A stretch of 64,000 nt of DNA from Fretibacterium fastidiosum (GCF_964642095.1 NZ_OZ209244.1:2480001-2544000), one strand, 5' to 3'. Numbered from the stretch's first letter, positions 24,789 to 33,235 are shown. The notes: generated by a model from the sequence alone, not told the origin. Program-made: numbers and translations.

Positions 24789-25031
24789 CTACTCCTCTAC
24801 GATATCGACGTCCACACGCTCGCCGGCTTTGACGGCAGCCGCTTTGGCCAAAAGCCGGATGGCGTTGATCGTGGCGCCGCGCTTTCCGATGATGCGTCCC
24901 ACGTCCTCGTGGGCAACACGAATCATAACCTTGAGCCCGCTCTCCTCTTCGCCGCTCTCCACGCTGATGGCATCCGGCTGAGTGACAAGATGTCTAACGA
25001 TGAACTCGACAAGTTCCTTGTAATTGACCAT
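24789..25031 (-). CDS. khpA: KH domain RNA-binding protein
   Basis: 80 residues. Single type II KH domain: RVAHEDVGRIIGKRGATINAIRLL contains the GxxG loop (GKRG). In Gram-positive bacteria KhpA pairs with KhpB/EloR in RNA binding and cell division control. ATG at 25031 follows AGGAGGTGCCACA. Sits between rpsP and rimM, as in many genomes. Confidence 0.94.
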   Translation of the reverse strand: MVNYKELVEFIVRHLVTQPDAISVESGEEESGLKVMIRVAHEDVGRIIGKRGATINAIRLLAKAAAVKAGERVDVDIVEE

Positions 25032-25087
25032 TGTGGCACCTCCTGTTTTTTTGCGGTGACGTGCTGAGGATGAACTCCAAAAAGTCC

Positions 25088-25357
25088 CTACTGGGCCTTT
25101 TTGCTCTCGAACTTCTCCCAAATGCCCTGCTTCTTCAAAAGCCCGCGCGCCGTGTCCGAGGGCAGGGCCCCGACGCTCAGCCAGTACAGAGCGCGATCCT
25201 CGTTGATGGCCACGGCCGCCGGATCGGTCATGGGGTTGTAGGTCCCGATCAGCTCGATGAACTTCCCGTCCCTAGGGGAATGGGAGTCCGCAACCACCAA
25301 CCTGTAGTAAGGGGCTTTCTTTTTGCCCAAGCGCGACAAACGAATCCTCACTGCCAT
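25088..25357 (-). CDS. rpsP: 30S ribosomal protein S16
   Basis: 89 residues starting MAVRIRLSRLGKKKAPYYRL, the standard S16 start, with RDGKFIELIGTYNPM following. ATG at 25357 is chosen because it gives the family N-terminus and has AGGAGG about ten bases upstream; the open frame runs 33 codons further. Between ffh and khpA. Confidence 0.98.
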   Translation of the reverse strand: MAVRIRLSRLGKKKAPYYRLVVADSHSPRDGKFIELIGTYNPMTDPAAVAINEDRALYWLSVGALPSDTARGLLKKQGIWEKFESKKAQ

Positions 25358-25442
25358 TACAACAAGACACCTCCTGAAAAATCTGAGGGAAGAAAACTTC
25401 CCAACGGACACCTGAAGCGATCTCTCCCTGCGGGGCAGGGCC

Positions 25443-26786
25443 TCAGCGAATGCCACCCATCCTGCCGAAGAGGGAGCGGAGCTTGAACTTGCTGTCCCCT
25501 GCTGCGGAAAAGGTCTTGAAGAGCTTTCGCATCTGCTCGTACTGCGCCAGCAGCTGGTTCACCATCTGCACGGACGTCCCCGAGCCCAGCGCGATCCTAC
25601 GCCGGCGCGACCCCTTGATGATCCGGGGGTTACGGCGTTCAGCCGGCGTCATGGACTGGATGATCGCCTTGCTCCGACGGATGGCGGCGTTGTCCGCCTC
25701 ATCGACGTTTATCCCCTTCAGGCGGCTGAAGCCGGGGATCATCTCCATCACCTTGCCGAGGGGCCCCATCTTCTCGATCTGCTGAAACTGGAGCAGAAGG
25801 GTTTCCAGCGTGAACTGCTTTCCCTTCAGGCTGTTTGCGATCTTCTGGGCGTCGCCGGCGTCCGCGGCCTGAACCTTTTCCACGAGGCCCTGGATGTCCC
25901 CCATGCCCATGATGCGCCCTGCCATCCGCCGGGAGTCAAAGACCTCGAGGGCATCCGTCCGCTCCCCCACCCCGGCGAACTTCACGGGCACGTCGGTCAC
26001 CGCACGGACCGCCAGCGCGCTTCCGCCTCGGGCGTCGCCGTCGAGCTTCGTCAGGATCAGCCCCGTCAGCGCCAGGCGCTCATGGAACGCCCTCGCGACG
26101 TTGACTGCCTCCTGCCCCATCATCGCGTCCAGCACCAGGAGCTTCTCGTGGGGCGGGAGCGCCGAGGCGATGGCCGAGAGCTCCTCCATCAGTTCCTGGT
26201 CCAGGTGCAGGCGTCCCGCCGTGTCCAGCAGGATGACGTCGTTCATGCGGTCCGCCGCACGCTGTCGGGCCCCGCGCACCACTTCCAGGACGTCCGTCCC
26301 TCCGGCGTCGGGCCCGTAGAAGGCGACCCTGGCCTCCTCCGCCAGCACCCTCAGCTGGTCGACGGCCGCAGGTCGCCGCAGGTCACACGCCACGACGAGG
26401 GGATTGTGGGAACCCTGAAGCCGTCGCGCCAGCTTGACCGTCGTCGTCGTCTTTCCGCTTCCCTGAAGCCCCACCATGAGGATCACCGTGGGGGGCATCG
26501 AGGCGATGGCAAGCGGAGCGGGGTCCCCCATCAGGGAGACGAGCTCCTCGTACACCACCGTCGCGATGTGCTGCGCGGCGCTGATCGACTCGATGACGTC
26601 GAGTTGCAGCGCCCTCTCCCTTATCCTGGCGACGAGGCTGCGGGCCACCTTGAAATCGACGTCCGCCTCCAGCAGGGATTTGCGTATCTCGCGAAGCGCG
26701 GCGTCGACGTCCGCCTCCGAGAGCTTTCCCCTGCTTCGCAAACGCGAAAATGCGGCCTCCAGCTTCTCCCTCAGTGCGTCAAACAT
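25443..26786 (-). CDS. ffh: Signal recognition particle protein Ffh
   Basis: 447 residues. GTPase of the SRP; binds 4.5S RNA and signal peptides and docks on FtsY, which is also in this window (58305-59234). N domain (1-about 85), G domain with GLQGSGKTTT (near 105-114), DTAGRLHLDQELM and TKLDGDARGG, then a methionine-rich M domain ending around RIIKGSRRRRIALGSGTSV and a conserved C-terminal helix. 41 bases after ylxM. The 4.5S RNA gene itself is not in the window. Confidence 0.98.
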   Translation of the reverse strand: MFDALREKLEAAFSRLRSRGKLSEADVDAALREIRKSLLEADVDFKVARSLVARIRERALQLDVIESISAAQHIATVVYEELVSLMGDPAPLAIASMPPTVILMVGLQGSGKTTTTVKLARRLQGSHNPLVVACDLRRPAAVDQLRVLAEEARVAFYGPDAGGTDVLEVVRGARQRAADRMNDVILLDTAGRLHLDQELMEELSAIASALPPHEKLLVLDAMMGQEAVNVARAFHERLALTGLILTKLDGDARGGSALAVRAVTDVPVKFAGVGERTDALEVFDSRRMAGRIMGMGDIQGLVEKVQAADAGDAQKIANSLKGKQFTLETLLLQFQQIEKMGPLGKVMEMIPGFSRLKGINVDEADNAAIRRSKAIIQSMTPAERRNPRIIKGSRRRRIALGSGTSVQMVNQLLAQYEQMRKLFKTFSAAGDSKFKLRSLFGRMGGIR

Positions 26787-26826
26787 TCCCTGCTCTACTC
26801 CTTAAAGACGGAGGACGATAAAACGC

Positions 26827-27156
26827 TCACACGCCTCCATTCGTTTCGTTCAAGCGCAAGGCTTCGTTCCTCGCCTCAAGCTCGTGAATCCGCTCCTCCA
26901 GCCGTCGGGTCGTCTCGGAGAAGTGAAGCTCTCCCTCGATCGCCTCGAGGCGCTCCATGACGCGCCGCTCCAGGATGTGGACGGCCTGACGGCTGACCCC
27001 CAGCGAACGGGCGACCTCCGTCGGGGCCAGGTCAGCAAAGTAGAGCATCTCGTAGACGTCCCGCTGACGCTCCGTCAAAAGGGGGGAGTAAAAGTCGTAG
27101 AGCGAATTGAGATAGACCCTTCGCTCCAGGCGCTCCCCATCGTTCAAAGCGGCCAC
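26827..27156 (-). CDS. ylxM: YlxM family DNA-binding regulator / SRP-associated protein
   Basis: 109 residues. YlxM/p13 proteins have an HTH of sigma-70 region 4 type and are always next to ffh; their function is unclear. LTERQRDVYEMLYFADLAPTE and VARSLGVSRQAVHILERR make a full helix-turn-helix (about 25-70), followed by a coiled-coil tail rich in Glu. GTG at 27156 is favoured by AGGAGTG ten bases upstream; a longer frame begins at 27201. First gene of the ffh operon. Confidence 0.88.
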   Translation of the reverse strand: MAALNDGERLERRVYLNSLYDFYSPLLTERQRDVYEMLYFADLAPTEVARSLGVSRQAVHILERRVMERLEAIEGELHFSETTRRLEERIHELEARNEALRLNETNGGV

Positions 27157-27284
27157 ATCGCATCCACTCCTGAGCTTCGGATCGGCGGTGATACAGCACA
27201 CTCCTCGAGTCGGGACTAATTATAAGGAGCCTGCGACATCTTGTCAAGCATTTTTGTTTTACGCCTGTCGTTGTTCTGTGATCA

Positions 27285-27689
27285 TGTCATCCTAAGTAGT
27301 CAGAGAAAATGTCACCCCTCTCCGCGGAAGGCAGGTCTCAGGAAAAAGCACACGACTCACGGCGAAATGGGCCTCATTCACGGCAACCGGGACAGACGTC
27401 CCCAGCACAGGATAGGTGAAGAGATACGCCTCGACGCGCTCCGTCTTTACCGGGACAAGTATCATGACTTCAACTTTTCCCATTTTGCCGACAGTCTGAA
27501 GGAGGCTGAGAGGTCGCAGTGTGCCGTTCCGAGCAATGCGACAAAAGAAAATGAGGGCGAACCTGCAAAAACTCACACGACCGCCCCCAACCATCCCTGA
27601 AAGCGCTCTTTCAGGAAAAACGGTCACCCTGGCTCAGAGCTGCCTCAGTCCAAGGTGACTCAAAAGTGACTTTTTTCTGGCTATTGACA
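27285..27689. mobile_element. Decayed insertion-sequence remnant (about 0.4 kb)
   Basis: The ends are inverted repeats of each other: left arm rc GTGACATTTTCTCTGACTA and then GATGACA (27314 down to 27285); right arm GTGACTTTTTTCTGGCTA and then TTGACA (27666-27689). In between only the N-terminal part of a transposase frame survives. The rest of the element (about 1 kb) is missing. The sequence is AT-richer than its surroundings. Confidence 0.6.
27340..27520 (+). pseudogene. Transposase fragment, ISNCY/IS1202-like
   Basis: About 55 residues in frame: GLIHGNRDRRPQHRIGEEIR followed by LDALRLYRDKYHDFNFSHFA. This matches the N-terminal pattern of ISNCY (IS1202-group) transposases, which read roughly HGNRGR...(I)PEE...LYRErYxDFNFTHF. 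The DDE core is absent, and the frame ends at 27600 in unrelated sequence. Remnant only; match from memory of the family pattern, so check by search. Confidence 0.6.
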
Positions 27690-27713
27690 TCATTTATACG
27701 TGAGGACGGGGTG

Positions 27714-28865
27714 CTACAAGGCGTCCGTAAAGCGTTCCAGGGCGTCCATGGCCCTCATGAGGCTATCCATGGCCTGGGTGCAGGCGATGCGGACGTAGCC
27801 CTCCCCGCTCTCCCCAAAGGCGTCGCCCGGCAGGAGGCCCACCCTCGCTTCCCGCAGGGCGCGCAGGGAGAACTCCTCGCTGGAGAGCCCCGTCCCGCTG
27901 ATGTCCGGGAAGAGGTAGAAAGCCCCTGCCGCCGGCCGGCATCGGACGCCCTTCATCGCGTTCAGCCTGGCCTCCACCGCCCTGAGCCTGTCCCCGAAGG
28001 CGGCCCTTCGTTCCTCGACCTTCGCATCCTGCGTGTTGAGGGCGTAGGCGGCGCCCTTCTGAGCGAGCGTACACACGCCGTAGGTTCGAGAGGAGGAGAG
28101 GAGGCACATCATGGAGGCCACGTCGGGCGGCGTCATGGCGTAGCCCAGGCGCCACCCCGTCATGCAGTGGCTCTTGGACACGCCGCCGATCGTGATCGTC
28201 CTCTCCCGCATCCCCGGAAGGGAAGCGAAACAGACGTGTTCGCCGCGAAAGACCAGGGACTCGTAGATCTCGTCGCTGATCACCAGCAGGTCCCTCTCCA
28301 CGGCAAAAGCCGCAATCACCTCCAGCTGCTCGCGGGAGTACACGCTGCCGGAGGGGTTTCCGGGCGAGTTGACCACGATCCCGCGCGTCCTGGACGTCAC
28401 GGCCGCCCTCAGGTCCTCCGCGGTGGGGGCAAAGTTGTTCTCCTCCCTGGTGGGGACCCCGACGGGGACGCCCCCGCAGTCCCGAACCTGCACCGCGTAC
28501 ACCGTGAAGTAGGGCTCCAGCAGCAGGACCTCGTCGCCGGGGTCCAGCAGCGCCTCAAAGAGCAGCTGCGTCGCCTGAAGGGCCCCGTTTGCGATGACGA
28601 CCTCCTCCGGGCTCAGGCTGAGGCCATGACGCCGCTCCCAGTAGCCGCACACCGCCTCGCGCAGGTCGCGAAAGCCCTGAAGCGGGGGATAGTGCGTGCT
28701 GCCCGCCCGCGCGGCCCGTGCCGCGGCATCGATGACGTCCGGCTCCGTCGTGAAGTCCGGCTCGCCGATGCTGAGGTTCAGGACGCCCTCCATCTGGGCG
28801 ATGGCCCGGAACATGCGCATCATGCCAGACGGCTTAAACTTGCTGAAACGCTCCGCCACTCTCAT
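27714..28865 (-). CDS. Class I pyridoxal-phosphate aminotransferase (AspC/PatA type)
   Basis: 383 residues. NLSIGEPDFTTEPDVIDAA, THYPPLQGFRDLREAV, NSPGNPSGSVYSREQLE, ISDEIYESLVF and the PLP Lys in GGVSKSHCMTGWRLGYA are the class I/II signatures. Residues around RPAAGAFYLFPDIS also fit. It transfers an amino group between an amino acid and an oxo acid, probably with glutamate or aspartate as partner; substrate is not fixed by sequence. Fits the amino-acid fermenting lifestyle. Downstream of gltA with a terminator between. Confidence 0.93.
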   Translation of the reverse strand: MRVAERFSKFKPSGMMRMFRAIAQMEGVLNLSIGEPDFTTEPDVIDAAARAARAGSTHYPPLQGFRDLREAVCGYWERRHGLSLSPEEVVIANGALQATQLLFEALLDPGDEVLLLEPYFTVYAVQVRDCGGVPVGVPTREENNFAPTAEDLRAAVTSRTRGIVVNSPGNPSGSVYSREQLEVIAAFAVERDLLVISDEIYESLVFRGEHVCFASLPGMRERTITIGGVSKSHCMTGWRLGYAMTPPDVASMMCLLSSSRTYGVCTLAQKGAAYALNTQDAKVEERRAAFGDRLRAVEARLNAMKGVRCRPAAGAFYLFPDISGTGLSSEEFSLRALREARVGLLPGDAFGESGEGYVRIACTQAMDSLMRAMDALERFTDAL

Positions 28866-28874
28866 TCAAAATCC

Positions 28875-28972
28875 ACTTCCCTTCACAAAGGCTGCACTGC
28901 TGGAGGACCCCTCATTGTCGATGGTCCTTGATCGCTTCCAACAACTTCTTAAGGTCAATCGCACTCCCTTAG
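28875..28972 (-). repeat. Dispersed hairpin repeat, copy C (decayed)
   Basis: On minus: TAAGGGAGTGCGATTGACC, then AAGAAGTTGTTGGAAGCGATC, AAGGACCATCGACAATGAGG and GGTCCTCCAGC. It clearly aligns with the core of copies at 2205 and 11310-11428. The terminal arms no longer pair well, so this copy appears degraded. It sits directly behind the terminator after gltA, before the aminotransferase gene. Confidence 0.65.
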
Positions 28973-28975
28973 ACA

Positions 28976-29001
28976 AAAGGGGCGGAGAAGCCCCCGCCCC
29001 A
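28976..29001 (-). terminator. Terminator after gltA
   Basis: On minus a GGGGCGG / CCGCCCC stem (arms 28994-29000 and 28979-28985) with a loop of eight bases, followed by TTTTGTCT. About 40 bases behind the gltA stop. Confidence 0.75.
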
Positions 29002-29038
29002 ACGCAAACCGACATCCTTCGGAAAGAAAAGCGCTCCG

Positions 29039-30553
29039 TTATTTCTTCGCCAGGTACTCGTTGATGTTGGCGGCCGCCTTGCGTCCCTCACCCATGGCCA
29101 GAATGACGGTCGCCGCGCCGAGGACGATATCGCCGCCCGCCCAGACCTTGTCCAGGCTGGTCCTCTGCGTCTCCTCCTCGACGATGATGTTGCCGCGCTT
29201 GTTGACGTTCAGCCCTGCGGTCGTCTTCGCCATCAGGGGGTTCGACATGTTGCCCAGCGCGACGACTGCGGCGTCGATCTCCAGCACGTGCTCCGTGCCG
29301 GGCTTCACCACCGGGCTGCGGCGGCCCGACGCATCGGGCTCCCCCAGCTCGTAATCCAAGAGCTCGACCCCTGCGACGCGCCCCTTCAGGGCCCTGTCCT
29401 CCGTCTCGAGGGGAATGAAGCGGGTGGGGTTCTGCAGGAAGAGGAACTCGACGCCCTCTTCGAAGGCGTGCGCCACCTCCTCGGCGCGGGCCGGCATCTC
29501 CGCACGGGTGCGGCGGTAGATGCAGTAGACCTTCTCCGCCCCAAGGCGGTAGGCCATGCGGGCCGCGTCCATCGCGACGTTGCCGCCGCCGAAGACGGCC
29601 ACGCGCTTCGCCTGATAGAGCGGGGTGTCCGCCTCCTCCGTGTCGTAGGCCTTCATCAGGTTGGCGCGGGTGAGGTACTCGTTGGCGCTGAAGACGCCGG
29701 TCAGGTTCTCTCCCTCGATGTTCAGGAACTTGGGGAGGCCTGCGCCCGTCCCGATGAACACGGCATCGTACCCATCGGTTTCGAGGAGCTGCTCCAGGGT
29801 CTCTGTGCGCCCCACAAGGAAGCTCGTCTCGAACTTCACGCCCATCTTCCTGAGGTTCTCGACCTCTTTCGCCACGATCTCCTTGGGAAGACGGAACTCA
29901 GGGATGCCGTAGACCATCACGCCGCCCTGCTTCTGAAGCGCCTCGAAGACCGTGACGTCGTGTCCCGCCCTGCGGATGTCCGCCGCCACGGTCAGCCCGG
30001 CCGGGCCGGAACCGATGACGGCGACCCTCTTGCCCGTCGGAGCAGCCGGCGTGGGGACGGTGGTCTTATTGTTGTTTCGCTCCCAGTCCGCCACGAAGCG
30101 CTCCAGGCGCCCAATGGCCACGGCCTTCTCCGTGGACTTCAGCATCTTGCCCACCGTGCAGAAGCTCTGGCACTGCTTCTCCTGGGGGCAGACGCGACCG
30201 CAGATCGCCGGAAGGAGGTTCGTCTCCTTGATGGTGTCCACGGCAGCCTTAAAATCGCCCTTCTGAATGTGCGCGATGAAGTCCGGAATGTGGACCCCCA
30301 CGGGACAGCCCTTCACGCAGGGCTGATTTTTGCAGTTCAGGCAGCGCTCCGCTTCGACCCTGGCCTGCTCCTCCGTGTAGCCCAGCGCCACCTCCCCCAT
30401 CTCGCGGGCCCTCTTGACCGGGTCCCGCGACGGCATCTCCTGCTGCGGGATGGCCGCCCTGTCCTTGGGGGTCAGCGTCTTGCCCTGAATCTCGCCCCAG
30501 AGTTTCTCGGCCTCCTGGGCCAACATTTCGGTCGTCTTGTGTTCCATCGTCAT
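29039..30553 (-). CDS. gltA: NADPH-dependent glutamate synthase-type FAD subunit (GltA / SudA / NfnB-like)
   Basis: 504 residues. N-terminal double 4Fe-4S motif (CLNCKNQPCVKGCPVGV near 72-88; CGRVCPQEKQC near 119-129), then FAD-binding (VAVIGSGPAGLTVAADIR, about 178-195) and NADPH-binding (RVAVFGGGNVAMDAARMA) sites. Paired with the adjacent 30550-31425 gene. In anaerobes this pair acts as sulfide dehydrogenase or electron-bifurcating NADH-dependent ferredoxin:NADP oxidoreductase; no large glutamate synthase subunit is beside it, so ammonia assimilation is less likely. ATG at 30553 overlaps the partner's stop (ATGA). Confidence 0.9.
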   Translation of the reverse strand: MTMEHKTTEMLAQEAEKLWGEIQGKTLTPKDRAAIPQQEMPSRDPVKRAREMGEVALGYTEEQARVEAERCLNCKNQPCVKGCPVGVHIPDFIAHIQKGDFKAAVDTIKETNLLPAICGRVCPQEKQCQSFCTVGKMLKSTEKAVAIGRLERFVADWERNNNKTTVPTPAAPTGKRVAVIGSGPAGLTVAADIRRAGHDVTVFEALQKQGGVMVYGIPEFRLPKEIVAKEVENLRKMGVKFETSFLVGRTETLEQLLETDGYDAVFIGTGAGLPKFLNIEGENLTGVFSANEYLTRANLMKAYDTEEADTPLYQAKRVAVFGGGNVAMDAARMAYRLGAEKVYCIYRRTRAEMPARAEEVAHAFEEGVEFLFLQNPTRFIPLETEDRALKGRVAGVELLDYELGEPDASGRRSPVVKPGTEHVLEIDAAVVALGNMSNPLMAKTTAGLNVNKRGNIIVEEETQRTSLDKVWAGGDIVLGAATVILAMGEGRKAAANINEYLAKK

Positions 30554-31425
30554 GCCCCCGCCTTCGCGTCCAAGCCGATGCGGCACTTGTGATACTCTTC
30601 CTGCTCCCTGGCGCGAAACGCCCCCATGCGCGTCATCATGTTGTCGAAGTCCACCTTGTAGCCGTCAAACTCCGGGCCGTCGACGCAGACGAACTTCGTC
30701 TCGCCCCCGACGGAGACGCGGCAGCCGCCGCACATGCCCGTGCCGTCGATCATGATCGTGTTCAGGGACACGGTGATGGGGACGCCGAAGGGCTTCGCGG
30801 TGGCCACGCAGAACTTCATCATGATGGGAGGCCCGATGGCGACCACCTCGTTGGGCATGTCGTGCCCGTCCTTGCCCTCGCAGATCTCCTTCAGCGGCTC
30901 GGTCACCAGGCCCTTGCGCCCGTAGGTGCCGTCGTCCGTGACGACGATCACCTCGTCCGCGATGGCCCTCATCTCGTCCTCGAAGATGACCAGGTCCTTA
31001 GAGCGGGCCCCGATGATGGTGATGACCTTGTTGCCCGCCTTCTTGTGGGCCTGCACGATGGGGTACATGGGCGCGACGCCGATGCCGCCACCCACGCAGA
31101 CCACCGTCCCCACCTTCTCGATGTGGGTGGGGCTGCCGAGGGGCCCAAGGATGACGGGGATCTCGTCGCCCACCTCGAGCTGCGACAGCTTGAGCGTCGT
31201 CGCCCCCACCGTCTGGAACACGAGGGCGATCCAGCCCTCCTCCGCGTTGGCGTCCGCAATGGTCAAGGGCACCCTCTCCCCCAGGTCCCGATCGATCTGG
31301 AAGATGATAAACTGCCCCGCCTTCCGGTTCCGCGCGATCTCCGGCGCCGTCACCTTGAAGTAGTAGACGCTCTGACCCCTCTCAAGGTCATGAGAGAGCT
31401 GCCTCTTCTCCAGTATCTTATGCAA
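30550..31425 (-). CDS. Ferredoxin-NADP reductase subunit (SudB / NfnA-like)
   Basis: 291 residues. FAD/NAD domain like dihydroorotate dehydrogenase electron transfer subunits: ERVPLTIADANAEEGW, ILGPLGSPTHIEKVG, CVGGGIGVAPMYPI, IIGARSKDLVIF and a 2Fe-2S motif (CGGCRVS plus later Cys, near the C-terminus). TTG at 31425 gives the family start LHKILEKRQL and has GGAGGGGG about nine bases upstream; the ATG at 31455 has none. Coupled to gltA by an ATGA overlap. Together they move electrons between NAD(P)H and ferredoxin or sulfide/polysulfide. Confidence 0.9.
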   Translation of the reverse strand: MHKILEKRQLSHDLERGQSVYYFKVTAPEIARNRKAGQFIIFQIDRDLGERVPLTIADANAEEGWIALVFQTVGATTLKLSQLEVGDEIPVILGPLGSPTHIEKVGTVVCVGGGIGVAPMYPIVQAHKKAGNKVITIIGARSKDLVIFEDEMRAIADEVIVVTDDGTYGRKGLVTEPLKEICEGKDGHDMPNEVVAIGPPIMMKFCVATAKPFGVPITVSLNTIMIDGTGMCGGCRVSVGGETKFVCVDGPEFDGYKVDFDNMMTRMGAFRAREQEEYHKCRIGLDAKAGA

Positions 31426-31818
31426 ATGACCTTCCCCCTCCAAGATAATATGCACTGCTGAACTGCGAAAAGCTCCGTCGGAGCCTCCACAGCAAAGAGC
31501 TCTCTAAAAACAGGACCTGCTACGACAAAAGACAGGACGACGTCCTGCACACTATAATAATAAGCCATTCTTCCACATAAAACAAGAATCCAGATGCATT
31601 TATGCATTAAAAAGCCTTAAATTCTTGAAATTACAACAACTATTCGGGGTGTTCCAACTCGCGGCCACACCCTTTCGATCCCCCTCATTGCTTTGCCGCT
31701 GCTGTATTTCTGTTCCTAAATATGTTAAGATACGCGCAGGATGGGGCCGCGTCTCCTAGTCTGGACCCTGAACGCGGCATAGACGCTTTGAGTGCTTATG
31801 TTTCAGGAGGGGTTAACG
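31426..31818. other. Divergent intergenic region, sudB-gltA / pgi
   Basis: About 390 bases without a gene. It holds the promoter pair for the minus operon (31557-31585), a 6-3-6 inverted repeat CAGGAC-GAC-GTCCTG at 31533-31547 downstream of it, an AT-rich stretch (31550-31640), and upstream of pgi a possible TGTATT-N17-TAAGAT at about 31700-31730. The short minus frame at 31350-31607 has no family likeness. No RNA gene was recognised. Confidence 0.5.
31557..31585 (-). promoter_or_regulatory. Promoter of the sudB-gltA operon
   Basis: On minus, TTGTTT (31580-31585), a 17-base spacer and TATTAT (31557-31562), about 130 bases upstream of the sudB start. The inverted repeat at 31533-31547 would be at about +10 to +24 of the transcript, a typical operator position. 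Confidence 0.55.
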
Positions 31819-33204
31819 ATGAGTGAAAAGACCTTGCTGTCGCTTGCTTATGGAGCCGCGTTCCCGGAGAAGAAAGGGGCCGTCGCCTTCACGGACCTGG
31901 CTTCTCTTGCGCCCAGATTCCAGGCCGGAGATGCGTGGCTGCGCGAGAACGCGGCTGCGGGCAAAGAGGGATTCGGGTGGATGAACCTCGCCAGGCGCAA
32001 CGTTGACGACGTGCAGACGATGGCGCGTTGGCTCTCCACCCGCGAGTCCGTCATTCAGGTGGGGATCGGCGGCTCCGCCCTGGGCAATCAGATGCTGCAC
32101 AACGCGCTCCTGCCCCCCTTCTGGAACGAGATCCCCCAGGCCAAGCGCGGCGGTCCCCGCTTCTTCATGTCCGACAACGTAGACCCGTCGGAGAATCGCG
32201 CGATCTGGGACCTCATCGACCCAGAGAGCACGGCCGTCGTCGTCGTCAGCAAGTCGGGCAGCACGGCGGAAACGGCGTCGAACTTCCTCTTCTTCTGGGA
32301 GAAGCTGCGGGACACGCTGGGCGAGGCCGGGGCCCGTGAGCGCGTCATCGCCATCACGGACAAGGAGCAGGGCGTCCTGCGTCCCTTCGTGGACGAGACG
32401 GGCTGCAAGAGCCTGATCCTGCCAGGCGACGTGGGCGGGCGCTTCTCCGTGCTCACCTGCGTCGGCCTCCTGACGGGCTGGGCCCTCGGCATCGACGGCG
32501 CGGAGCTCCTGAAGGGCGCGGGAGAAATGGACGGACGGATCGCCGGCGCCCAGTCCGTGCTGGAGAACCCGGCCTGGGTCCTCTCCGGGCTGAACTACCT
32601 GCACATGAACGCAGGACGCGGCATCAGCGTCCTGATGCCCTATTCCGATCACCTCGAAAAGTTTGGCGAGTGGTTCGCCCAGCTGTGGGGCGAGTCCCTC
32701 GGCAAGGAGGGCAAGGGCTCCACGCCGGTTCGTGCGCTGGGCGCCATCGACCAGCACTCCCAGATCCAGCTCTACACGTCGGGGCCCGACGACAAGCTCT
32801 ACACCATCCTCACCGTGGAGCAGGACAAGCGCGACATCGCCCTACCCGCCGCTCCGGAGAAGGCCCTGAAGAAGCTCTCCTACCTCTACGGAAAGTCCAT
32901 GGATAAGCTGCGCAACTTCGAGGCCCAGGCCACGGCAGCCGCGCTTCACAAGGTGGGGCGCCCCGTCGCCGTGCTCTCGATCCCCGCGCTGGACGCACGC
33001 TGCTTGGGCGCGCTCATCCACTTCTACGAGTACGTGACGGCCATGACGGGGTGGTTGCTGAACGTCAACCCCTTTGACCAGCCGGGGGTCGAGCAGGGAA
33101 AGAAGTACACCTACGGCCTGATGGGTCGGGAAGGCTTCGAGGCCGACGCAGAGGAGGTCCGCACCCTCTCCGCCAGGACGACCGAGCGCGTGGCGGGCCT
33201 ATAG
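31819..33204 (+). CDS. pgi: Glucose-6-phosphate isomerase
   Basis: 461 residues. Interconverts glucose-6-phosphate and fructose-6-phosphate. VGIGGSALGNQML, VVVVSKSGSTAETASNF, and the signature GGRFSVLTCVGLLTGW (near 201-216), plus late YEYVTAMTGWLLNVNPFDQPGVE block, are diagnostic. ATG at 31819 follows CAGGAGGGG. Longer than some archaeal forms but short for the 550-residue Gram-negative type, matching the shorter bacterial group. Confidence 0.97.
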   Translation: MSEKTLLSLAYGAAFPEKKGAVAFTDLASLAPRFQAGDAWLRENAAAGKEGFGWMNLARRNVDDVQTMARWLSTRESVIQVGIGGSALGNQMLHNALLPPFWNEIPQAKRGGPRFFMSDNVDPSENRAIWDLIDPESTAVVVVSKSGSTAETASNFLFFWEKLRDTLGEAGARERVIAITDKEQGVLRPFVDETGCKSLILPGDVGGRFSVLTCVGLLTGWALGIDGAELLKGAGEMDGRIAGAQSVLENPAWVLSGLNYLHMNAGRGISVLMPYSDHLEKFGEWFAQLWGESLGKEGKGSTPVRALGAIDQHSQIQLYTSGPDDKLYTILTVEQDKRDIALPAAPEKALKKLSYLYGKSMDKLRNFEAQATAAALHKVGRPVAVLSIPALDARCLGALIHFYEYVTAMTGWLLNVNPFDQPGVEQGKKYTYGLMGREGFEADAEEVRTLSARTTERVAGL

Positions 33205-33235
33205 GGGCGTCCGTCGGGCGTACTGCCGCTCAGAA

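Noticed and set aside
31350..31607. Small minus frame of 85 codons upstream of sudB
   Set aside because: No ribosome binding site, no recognisable domain, and it crosses the likely promoter and operator.
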